Part shown: positions 1 through 10,400 of the stretch, piece by piece
Numbering within the stretch: position 1 is the stretch's first letter
How the letters are laid out: each line of letters starts with the position of its first letter
NCBI GenBank assembly: GCA_049999725.1
Contig: JBNGIS010020295.1
Location: 1 to 39,270, forward strand
Source of the DNA: Haplomitrium mnioides
Taxonomy: Eukaryota > Marchantiophyta > Haplomitriopsida > Calobryales
Direction of reading: 5' to 3'
Length of the DNA stretch: 39,270 nucleotides
Notes under the pieces: model-generated
Database searches by the model: none
What the model was told of the DNA's origin: nothing
The model's input: only the letters and a program-made list of their open reading frames with translations
Made by a program: the position numbers and the translations under genes

Positions 1-490
1 TATAAAAGCTTTTGGCGATTAACTTTTTGTTTAGATTTATATTAAATTGAGATAAATACAAAAGTTGAGATATTGAAATAATAATAAAATATCATATTTT
101 CCCTTACAATCAATTTCAAGTTCACTAAAAAAATATATTAATTAAGACAAATGCAAAAATCAAGATATAAAACAATACCCAAATTTCCCCCTTTGAAAGC
201 TTGAGATCAATTTCTTGTTTAGGCTATTTATATTAAATAGAGACAAATTACAAAAGTCAAGATTTAGAAACAATAGCCAAATTTCCTCTTTGAAAGCTTT
301 TGAGATCAATTTCTTGTTTAGTGGTTATTTATATTAAATAGAGACAAATGCAAAAGTCAAGATATTGAAACAATAGCCAAATATCCCATTCAACCCTATC
401 AAGACCAATTTTTTATTTAGTGGTTATTTATATTAAATTAAAACAAATGCAAAAAGTCAAGATATTAAAACAATAGCCAGATATAACCAG
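1..490. repeat. AT-rich degenerate tandem repeat, about five units
   Basis: The words 'tttatattaaat', 'gacaaatgcaaaa', 'tcaagatat' and 'caatagccaaat' recur in the same order about every 100-120 bp. Units centre near 40, 150, 250, 350 and 450, and the last three are the best conserved. No reading frame is kept. The array probably continues left of the window. It may be a satellite or a decayed element; I do not recognise it. Confidence 0.7.
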
Positions 491-2190
491 TTCAAGCTTT
501 GGACATAAAATTTGTTTTTACTAGCTTGAAAGCTAATTGTTTAGTATAAAAGGTGATGCTTTGTAGATAGTTCATTTCCAAGTAGTGTGGAATCATAGAA
601 AGTCGATTTGAAGATTTCCAAACATCAGTTTGGAGGCTTCTATAAGATGCCTGTTTATTTTGTCATATGTTTTGACAATAATGCAAAAGAAAAAGGTTCA
701 CTTGGTCCAAACTGAATTCTTAGTTTACACTCCAACTCCACAACGACAATTCCATGTCTTACATTTCTAGCAAGTTGTAGAAGTAGCCTTCAGAGGTGAA
801 GTGAGGTGAAGGCTACAAATTCCCTTCCCTTAGGCAAATAAAAAACAAGAGATCCACACTGCATGAGTTGCTTTGGCGCCACTCACACTAGGAATGTCTT
901 CTACGATATGAAGAGGCAAGGAAAAGGAATTCTCTAAGAAGTACAATGCACAAGTAGATTAACTGACAGAGACGTCCATGCAATGCTTCAGCACAATTAG
1001 ACAAACAACGCAAAGGGAGGACAATAAAGGAAAATCCCAATGCAAAATAAGGAGATATAGCACATTGATTGGACAACATAGCAACCTCCAAATAGATGAC
1101 CCTTGTTACAAAACACACAAACATACCTGCCTTCTTTGTTCTCTTGTGAGTAATAGCTTTTGAAAGACACAAAAATTGGTGTTCGAGTTTAGAAATTTTT
1201 TCTCTTAAAATTTTGCCGACTGTTCTATCTATTGTAGCATTCATGCCTCAACATTATATTTGCAAAACTCTGGAACCCACCATCCTTTGGTGTTTTGTCT
1301 ATCATTCTGTCAGGACCGAGATTACAAAGAGAATACCAAGCCAAAAGACCCATTCAAAGTTGGCCCTCAGAACCACACGCAATAAAATTGCATCACTTAC
1401 TTGAGGTGGGTTCATAAGTTCATCCTCAACAGCACAAAGAGCTTCACTTTCTTCAGATCCAACATTGCCACTTTGCAATGTTGGTGGCATTACCAAGACC
1501 ACTGCAAACCCCACTCACAAGCCCTGTAGCTCCTTTATCAGACCCAGCATCATAAAATTTCCCAATACATGTATTTTGTTTAGACCAAGTAGCAAAAGCA
1601 GATGAAAATCATACAGTCTGGGGCCGTACCCAGTCAGGAGGTGCTTCATGGCATGTGCTGCAAACCTAGCTGGTACTTTCAGCTATATTTTTGTCAGTGG
1701 TTTCTGAATAATACATTTCAAAGCAGGCAGCAAACACATCCCTACTGACATAGGCAGCATCCTAGCCTACAAAGCTGGGTCTTGCTAGTGGAGATTACGT
1801 ATGAGTGAAGCCATTACATTTAACAGCCTATACATCTTCTAATGACACTGTCCGAGAAAAGGATAGAGCTTTGAGAGAAAATAGAATTTGATTAACGTCC
1901 CAAGCCAGTGGTAGGGCCATAGAGACTGAGAGTTCATCGTGCACCAAGGTGCGGGCAGAGTAGTAATAACCAAAGTAGACAGTACCTGAAAAGCGATTCA
2001 GGGCCTGCTAAAACCGCTGACACTCAGACTGAGGCTAAACTAAGCAAGCTTCACAAGCAGAACATATATCAGTTTCAACAGCAAAACACTAATATCACTA
2101 ATATCACTAACGGCTATCCACAGATGCAGTCTGCATCATAAGTTGCCCAAGTTTTATATTCTGCAGTGGATCAATCTGGGCATGAAGGAT
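491..2190. other. Intergenic stretch, no supported gene
   Basis: Short ORFs here show no domain, no splice-consistent continuation and no codon pattern that I can support. I see nothing beyond low-complexity AT-rich sequence on the left and ordinary unique-looking sequence after about 700. Confidence 0.5.
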
Positions 2191-2400
2191 TTACATCTTC
2201 CCTCTTCGGATAACTGCAATTTTTACATCACTCCATGCTTTCTTCTTCTTTTCAAGCTCTGTTGGAAGATCTTTCCTTTTTTCAGGTGCCAGGTCCTCAA
2301 AGATCCGGAAAGGTTGGACCTTCAGGGCTTTTTGGGACTTCAGAAGGGCCATTTGGTCATTGGCACTCTGAAACTTTGAGCAGAATTGGCCGGTACTAGA
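2191..2400 (-). pseudogene. Possible retroelement ORF fragment
   Basis: A minus-strand reading frame of roughly 70 residues is rich in Lys and Glu and ends in a stop after Gly-Lys-Met. It contains the phrase IFEDLAPEKRKDL. This loosely resembles the C-terminal part of L1-type ORF1/Transposase_22 proteins, where a motif of the form 'D-x-S/A-P-x-x-x-x-K-R' precedes a basic helix. No partner domains, poly(A) tail or duplication are visible, and the upstream side runs into a GA/CA microsatellite. It could equally be an exon of an unrecognised host gene. Identity is weak. Confidence 0.25.
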
Positions 2401-2401
2401 G

Positions 2402-2438
2402 CCTAGAGAGAGAGAGAGACACACACACACACACACAT
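2402..2438. repeat. Compound (GA)n(CA)n microsatellite
   Basis: Perfect alternating GA steps run directly into CA steps. This is a simple sequence repeat outside any supported coding exon. Confidence 0.95.
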
Positions 2439-2439
2439 A

Positions 2440-3010
2440 GAGTGAAAAAATTTAAATACAAACTATCAGAAGCTTAGGTCTGAGCCGTTGTGTCCTGAAT
2501 GAAGTACCAACTAGGACGGCTTGCCCCGGTCACTGATGCTATAAACCATACCGTGCTTTTGTTGAGGTTCAGGCTCTTCTCCCTGCAGTTAAAATGCGCA
2601 TCTAGCTTGCAGGCTGCAAAGAAACCTAAAAATCCAAGAAAATCCTTGAGAATTTTCCTTCGCGAGGGCTACTTTCGGTACGTCTGTGCCCTATGAAAGG
2701 GAGAAACGCTAATTTTTTAGAAATTGGAGACTTGGTCAGCCCTTAAGGGTCCCCTTGACAGTAAACGGCAGCCTGAAGGCATATTTGAGTTGGCAGGCAA
2801 GTCAAATTTTGATTATCAGTCAAGTCCTGTTTGGCTTTGGTTGAGGGTGTATCTTCATTTCCTGTACTGCCGGGTAAAATTTGTCTGAATTACAATGCAT
2901 TCCAGCAATTTAATACCTCCCTTGGCCTAGAAAACACAGAAAAGTAGGAGACATTCTATACAAACCTCCAAGGAAGTCCGTGCTCGCTGCTACAAGAAGG
3001 TTCGCCACCC
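2440..3010. other. Region downstream of mS33, no other gene seen
   Basis: This stretch lies beyond the stop of the minus-strand mS33 gene and probably includes its 3' UTR. I see no domain-bearing ORF and no clear polyadenylation signal that I would commit to. Confidence 0.4.
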
Positions 3011-3292
3011 TCAACCACGTTTTGCCGCACGTTTTCCATGGCCCTTCTTGGGAGGACCCTTTCCTCTTCGCTTCAATCGCTCAAGTTTCAAAATCCGTCG
3101 TTTTTCCTCCGGGCTCACGTACATGGGGTCGGATTCCTGTATGGGAGTAGGATACCAGTCTGCAATTTTCTGTCCCACCAACTTTTTCCTCAGTACTTTG
3201 TGTCCTGATTGAAGTCCATTTCCTATCACGTTTCCGAATATCCGGGCAGCGGATTCCACCACGCTCTTCAACGCTGAGCTGCTCCCACTCAT
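3011..3292 (-). CDS. MRPS33: Mitochondrial ribosomal protein mS33
   Basis: This is a 93-residue, single-exon small-subunit protein of the mitochondrial ribosome (mS33 family; older name S27/S33 in yeast and plants). The C-terminal tail RRGKGPPKKGHGKRAAKRG is the family hallmark and is strongly basic. Upstream are the family's LRKKLVGQKIADWYP segment (about residues 34-48) and a Lys/Glu-rich helix. The length matches plant homologues of about 90-100 residues. I chose the Met at 3292, which begins MSGSSSALKS, because homologues start with a similar short Ser/Ala-rich stretch. An upstream in-frame Met at 3319 would add nine residues unlike the family. The gene lies head-to-head with the DUF707 gene, with start codons about 1.0 kb apart. 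The reading frame has no breaks. Confidence 0.93.
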   Translation of the reverse strand: MSGSSSALKSVVESAARIFGNVIGNGLQSGHKVLRKKLVGQKIADWYPTPIQESDPMYVSPEEKRRILKLERLKRRGKGPPKKGHGKRAAKRG

Positions 3293-4296
3293 ATCTTTTT
3301 CTTCCCACACACAATTCAAACCCTGCGAGTTTGAGGTTTATTCCTGAGCTACACTACCTTGCCCAGCATTTCAGTTCCCGTGAAACGATTGATACTTATT
3401 GACTGCGAAGAAAGGAGGGATTGAAAAACGCACCGTATCTTACCCTTGCCCAACCAAAGGTTGTAGGTAGAGAGCGCTTAGAAGAACTGTAGCCGGTAGG
3501 ACAAAACAACTACCACATTAGTCACAAATGGAGCTTTGTCCATAACAAGGTACGTGCTACATCATTTCTTTTGATGGAAGAAAGCGCATGGACATGGAAT
3601 CTGTATCTATGTAAATGAGAAAGAGAAGGGGATGTTGGAAGGTGCACTCGTGCTTCAATGGATGCAAAGAACAAGAAAGGATCTCGAAGTGTTTGTCGTT
3701 GTTCCTCGACGTGATTTCCTCTCACGAACAGACCAGAGGAGATCACTCCCATGTGGCACGCACACGTGGCGATAGAAGGGGACAAAAGTTCTTATAGAGA
3801 GAGAGCGGCTGCGTGATGGTTCGTTCGTTACAGGTAGTATGTGCGCAGGCAGACACAGTGGAGAGAAGAAAAGAGATGGAGGGAGTCAGACAGGGCAGCA
3901 TCAGCAGAGCCGAGGAGGAGGAAGAGGGAGAAGGAGAGGGATTGGACTATCGTTCCTTGCTCAAGACAGAAGAGGTGAAGCGTGTGTCTGGTAATGGTGT
4001 AAGTAAAATGTGAGAGCAGATTTTAGTTGGATTGTACGCTGTTTTTTGGATAGTTTTTCCTATTCTATCTTCGCTTTTTGAAAGTTTCTTCGTGCAATTT
4101 GAGTCGTTGGAAGTGGAGTGGAGTTTTTTGTGGTATAGATTGAAGTGAAGTAGAGCGTAGTTTAGTGATTGTGGATGATGATGGATGTAGGATTGGAGCG
4201 TGGAGACGATACGCTGGGGACGGGAGTAGTAGCGGCCGATTCGATTTTCCTCATAGGGTTTTATTACCTTCGCTTTCTGCATCCTCCACCGTGGCC
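3293..4296. promoter_or_regulatory. Divergent intergenic region between mS33 and DUF707 genes
   Basis: The interval separates two divergent start codons and must hold both 5' UTRs and promoters. It contains purine-rich runs at 3796-3806 and 3908-3942 (GA/GAG-rich on the plus strand). These resemble the GA-rich elements often found in plant 5' UTRs and promoters. I see no clear TATA box at a suitable spacing for either gene. The ORFs here are short and unsupported. Confidence 0.5.
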
Positions 4297-4313
4297 ATGT
4301 CGGGTCGCACCAG

Positions 4314-4362
<49 letters not shown>

Positions 4363-4372
4363 NNNNNNNNNN

Positions 4373-4423
<51 letters not shown>

Positions 4424-7400
4424 CTCCTACGAAGAAATTCGAGTGTCAGGAGCCTCTGAAATCCTCAGCAAATGTGTCGGACGTTGTAGCGCTTTTAGAA
4501 TTCAAGGCAATCAAGTACGTCCAGGCTTCATCCGTCCTCATTTTTGACAATCTGGTATCCTCGGATTGCGTAGCATGAGAGGAAGTGGTTGCAAGCGATG
4601 CCTTACTGATATACTCGTTCTGCAGCATTGGTTCCCCGAAGAAGCGGTTCGAGTCCTTGAGGTTAATTGTGTCCACACTCTGCGGAGTGATGCTGGGTGT
4701 CTTTATTGGTACCTTCGTCTCAAGGGTACTGTCTTCAACTTTCCTGCTGTTGTGCGTGCTCTAGTTGCGAGTTTTTACGCCAATTTTCTGTTCCTTCCTG
4801 AACATCATCGGGTCCACACAAGCTATGAACGTGTCTCAAATCGTCATGCTGCTACTCTGCAGTTCGGATTTGCGTCTAAATTTGGAAACAGCATTTTCAA
4901 TGTCGCCGATGGAAAACTCCGTGATGCGCAGTTTGAGGTCAGTGTATTGACGGGTTGTGAGTTTTTTAAATTCGGGCGAGAATTAGTAAGGATTTTGATT
5001 ATTTTTGAGAGGATCGACCGGATGGAATTAGTCTTCAACAATGAAGAGTGTCCCAGTTGCAGAAGAATTGGGTAATAAAATCTAGAGCAAGACACAGAGT
5101 TTACCAGAACTGCGTTGCGTTGTTATTTAGCAATTGATACACTAGATTCAGAGTATGGACAATATTTTTGGATCTGCCCCAAAAGGGTTTAGCTTCTACA
5201 TGTTCCGATCTGTTTACCCTCACCAATTTTGCAATTTCGTGAAGGAAACTATGGACCTTCATATTGTGAGAGAAACGGTTTCGTTGTTCGTAGCAACACC
5301 TTATAAAGTCATGCTTTCTAGTGATACGGGTTTAGCTTATCCATGTGTTCTGAGCAACTCTTTATTCCGGTTAGTCGAAAGATCCTCTCCAATGCCGTAA
5401 GCTAGTTCAGACTTTTGTGCAGGACATTATAGACTCTCGATGCTGAGAGCCCTTTGGGCTGAAAGAATTGTCGAAGAGCGTGCTTTCTATGCATGCTCAT
5501 GCGGAAGATGAACCTGCGCCTTGCGTGATAGTAGTTACAAATGGTCAGTAGTGCAACCCTGCAGAAAGCGTATTACGAACTAAACAGGCTGCCAATGATA
5601 TGTGATGTGCAGATTGAACCCACACGTCCTCGTGGAGCAGAAGCTCTTCCTCCTGGCATTGTTGTGAAAGAAACGGACTTGTACCTTCGAAGATTGTGGG
5701 GCAAGCCTGATGAAGTAATGATTAAGATTCTATTTTTATAAATAGCTACCTTCATTATTTACTTCCTGCTCTCGACATAAACATGATCAGAAAATTAATG
5801 CAGTCTCTTCTCTGTAGTTGTATTACGTTCTATGCATCATCGGATGACTTTGGTGATGTAACTGTGACAGATTGTGTAAACACTCGGTAACGCAGGAAAG
5901 AATCTATAATTCTTTTATTGTCGTTTGTATGAATTTTTCGAAACCTTTATGTGAAAGGGTTATTTTACAGGATTTGCCTGCCTCACCATCCAAGTATCTT
6001 GTTACCTTCACCGTGGGAATCAGCCAAAAGGAACTTGTGGACAAAGCAGTAGCTAAAGTAAGTTGTCCTACTTGAAAGGTCGTAAATACTATTTGCAATG
6101 CTGTATTTTGTTCCTCTAATGATATAACATGTGTAACTCCGAATTTTTTTTTGTATTTGTACCTTCAATATGGTACTGACTTATTAGAGCACTTGTTTAA
6201 CATATGTGTTTAGTTTCCGAAGGAGTGGACGATCATGCTCTTTCACTATGATGGGGTTACAGATGGGTGGGACCAGTTTGAGTGGTCAAAAACTGCCATT
6301 CATGTCAGTGCAAGGAAACAGACAAAATGGTAAAGATTTAGAATTTGTTGATGTTTGTGATCTCCTGCTTTTCATTCATTTGTTTTTTAAGCTAAGCTAA
6401 AAGCAAGCTAGTTGCAGCAGCCATTGCAAACATTATGTTCGTGTTGCTACTTTGAAATGAAAATATGATGTTTTTCCTAAATTGGCTATTGTAACTTCCA
6501 TTTATTGGTTTTGTGGTTAGATTTACTTTCCACATCTTCATGGGTATATCTAAATGGCTGTGTGAGAAAGCTTCAAAGTCTCTGCACTGCATTGACGTCT
6601 GTTGAGTCCTGGAAAGAGTTATGGGCACTTAACTCACACATTTTCTTAGGGCAATTTTCCACATTATCCTGGACCAGTATGATAATGAATGATGTCGCAA
6701 GCTGATGCTTGAGAGTCGACAGATTTTGATTAGTTTGGATTCTTGGTGGAGTGCTAGGAGTCATTCCTGTTACTTCCAGAAAGTGGGAGAAACTCAGTAG
6801 GAAGGTTGATCAGGACCTGCTGTCGGGATCTGCGAAACCAGCAGGAAGTTGTGGCAGCTTGTCACTGCTACACATGATGAGGCTGAATAGTCTGAAACTT
6901 TGTGTCTGACACCACATTGAGAAGGCTGCACTCTTATGTTTTGCGCAGTTGTGATGTGTGTAGGTTTTTCGTAGACTATTTCAGCTTCCATTTATTTGTT
7001 TTTGTGGTTAGTTCTACTCTCCACAACTTCATAACTATATTATCCAGGACCAGTATTCTACTGGAGCTTGATGAGATGTTTGACCACATTTGGTTTATAT
7101 CTCTCCAGAATTATGCAGAGGTAGATTACAAGCGCAATTGCCAGTACTCTCGTCAAAGGACAGAAAACCCTAACAAAATCAACAATGTCAAGTTGTGATG
7201 ACTTTAATTCATTCGCCCTTGTGGTCTCTCAGCATGTGGGACTGCTTCTCTAGTTGCTTCTTAGCTCACACCTCAGTGCGCGTTGTATTCCAATCTCTGT
7301 TGCATTCAGGCGGGTTTGGGACGAAAATCAATTTAGTTCAATTTCTCTAGAAGTGGAAAAGTAGCTGGAAGACATCAAGAAGAGATTAGTACTATCTTTC

Positions 7401-10400
7401 GTATTCTTGTGGAAGAATGAGCCTGTTAGAAAATTTAGTTCAATCTCTCTAGATGCTGAAAAGTAGCTGGAAGACATGTCAAGAGATTAGTACTGTCTTT
7501 GTTGTTCTTGTGGAAGAATGAACCTGTTAGAATTAGAGCATCACATACAACTGTATGTGACTACTGTGACTACTCATGTATATGACTACTGTGACTAGGC
7601 ATGTATAGAGTGTGTTAGAATTAGAGCATCATGTGCAGTCACATACGCTTGTATAGAGTGTTAGAATGTGTTAGAATTAGAGCATCATGCATGTGAATAC
7701 GCATGTATAGAGTGTTAGAATGTGTTAGAATTAGAGCATCATGCGTAGTCATATACACATGTATAGAGTGTGTTAGAATTATTTTCATGTATAGAGTGTG
7801 CTAGAATTATAGCATCATGTGTAGTCACACACGCATGTACCTAGTGCTAGAATGTGTTTGAATTAGAGCATCATGCGTAGTCACACACGCATGTACCTAG
7901 TGCTAGAATGTGTTAGAATCAGAGCATCATGCGTAGTCAATGCGTATAGTCAATGCGTATAGAGTGTTAGAGATATAGTCAAGCGTATAGAGTGTTAGAG
8001 ATATAGTATAGAGTGTTAGAGATATAGTCAAGCAAGCTGATGCTTGAGAGTTGACAGATTTTGATTAGTTGGATTCTTGGTGGAGTGCTAGGTGTCATCA
8101 TGACTGAGTTTTCCCGTTACTTCCGGAAAGTGACTGAGTTTTCCTGTTACTTCCGGAAAGTGGCAGAAACTCAGTATGAAGAAAAGGGGCAGAAACCCAG
8201 TACTAAGATTACGAAGAAAAGTGGCAGAAACTAAGTACGAAGAATGATCAGGACCTGCTGTCGGGAACTGAAGAAACCAGCAGGAAGTTGTGGCAGCTTA
8301 TCACTGCTACACATGATGAGGCTGAATAGTCTGAAACTTTGTGTCTGACACCACATTGTGAAGGCTGCACTCTATGTGTTGAGCAGTTGTGATGTGTGTA
8401 GGTTTTTCCTAGACTATTACAGCTTCCATTTATTTGTTTTGGTGGTTAGCTTTACTCTCCACACCTTCATAGCTATATAGAGTGTTAGATATAGGGTGAG
8501 TGTGTTTGATGTAGTCAATGCATGTTAGATATGGAGTGTTAGAATTAGAGCATAGTGTACATCTGTATGTGACTCTGCATGTATAGAGTGTATTAGAATA
8601 CAAACATCGCATACATCTGTATGTGACTAAGCACGTATAGAGTGTGTTAAGAATTAGAGCGCCACTAGGCATGTATAGAGTGTGTTAGAATTGGAGCTCA
8701 TGTATAAAGTGTGTTAAAATTGGAGTGCATGTATAGAGTGTGTTAGAATGGGAGCGTATGTATAGAGTGTGCTAGAATTAGAGCGCATAATAATATTATG
8801 CAGTGCCTTTAGCGGATGTTCTGCATCCAAGTAGTCACCAGTGATGTAAGTATTCACCAGTGATGCGTTTCATGTGCTACGTTCAGGGTGCAGAAGGCCC
8901 CGATCACTAACCTTTCAGCAAACCGTTCTGAGAGTTATTCTCTTAGATGTCTGCTTCACAAGATCAAACTAAAGTGCTTTCAGCAGACCTTTCTGAGAGT
9001 TATTCTCTTAGATGTCTGCTTCACAAGATCAAACTAAAGTGAAAGGAATGATGTCGCAAGCTGTTCCTTGAGAGTTGACAGATTTTGATTAGTTTGGATT
9101 CTTGGTGGAGTGCTAGGCATCATCATGACTGAGTTTTCCCGTTACTTCCGGAACCAGCAGGAAGTTGTGGCAGCTTGTCGCTGCTATACATGATGAGGCT
9201 GAATAGTCTGACACCACATAGTCAAGGCTGCACTCTATGCGTGCACTCTATGCGTGCACAGTTGTGATGTGTGTAGGTTTTTCCTAGACTATTGCAGCGT
9301 CCATTTATTTGTTTTTGTGATTAGTTTTACTCTCCACAACTTCATAACTATATAGAATTAGAGCGCCATGTGTATTAGAGTGCATGTATAGAGTGTGTTA
9401 GAATTGGAGCGCATGTATAAAGTATGTTAGAATTAGAGCACATGTGTAGAGTGTGTTTGAATTGGAGTGCATGTATAGCATGTATAGAGTGTGTTAGAAT
9501 TAGAGCATCGCATACATCTGTATGTGACTACGCATGTATAGAGAGTTAAAATATGTACACACATGTATAGTAGTGCTTGTATAGAATATTAGAATGTACC
9601 CACATGTATTGTAGTGCATGTATAGAATGCTAGAATATGTGACTACGCAGTATAAAACGCATGTATAGATTGTGTTAGAATCTGTACACTAGTAGGGCAT
9701 TATAGAATGTTAGAATCTGTATACACATGCATAGTAGTGCATGTATGTATGCTGTATAGAAATGTATATGTGTATATAGATTCTAGGATTCTATACATGC
9801 AGTACTATACATGTGTGTACATATTCTAACACTCTATACTATATATGCGTAGTGACATACAGATGTATGCGATGCTATGTGGCAGATATGCTCATATTCT
9901 GTTTAAAAACACTTTGTAACAAACACTTGATCTTTGAAGGCAAAATTTTCCGTTGGACTGAGAAAAAGAACAGCCAGGTCGTCTGAAATCTATCTACAGT
10001 GTAGAAAACTTTGATTCCTGACTGATTCATTGTCTACCAACGCAAAACACTATAGGAAAGTCATATTTACTCGCGAGCTATGAAAGTGCAGCAATGACAC
10101 CATGCAGCAAGTCACCATAACTGGTTAGCATACTTACTTTCAGTGTGTCTTTCAACCAAGGTTACATATGCAATCTACCAGGGATGAGTACAACCATCTA
10201 GATGATTACACAGATGCAGCAGACACTGACAGGGCCAGTGCACATATCAGGAATGTGATTTCCATGACATAATTTATGCCCAAATGACTGGGGCAGTATA
10301 AAAGTAATGCTCCAGGTGGTTCTCTTGCTCAGCAGCTTGCAAGTGATGGTGCTTTTGGCGATGCTGACCATGGCAACTGTTTTCTAGCCCAGTTTTTCAC

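Noticed and set aside
888-1514. Minus-strand ORFs of 118 and 70 residues
   Set aside because: No recognisable domain, biased residue use and no splice-consistent neighbours. I cannot support a gene.
4165-4578. 137-residue plus-strand ORF through the CT repeat
   Set aside because: It is mostly Leu-Ser from the microsatellite and includes the N gap. The true exon 1 ends at 4313 in another frame.
4566-5075. 169-residue plus-strand ORF
   Set aside because: It is a shadow frame over DUF707 exon 2. The +1 frame gives the family's basic patch and membrane anchor in phase with exon 1.
7520-9770. Regularly spaced repeats resembling a CRISPR array
   Set aside because: The units adjoin without unique spacers, lengths vary and the context is a plant intron. 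It is a minisatellite.
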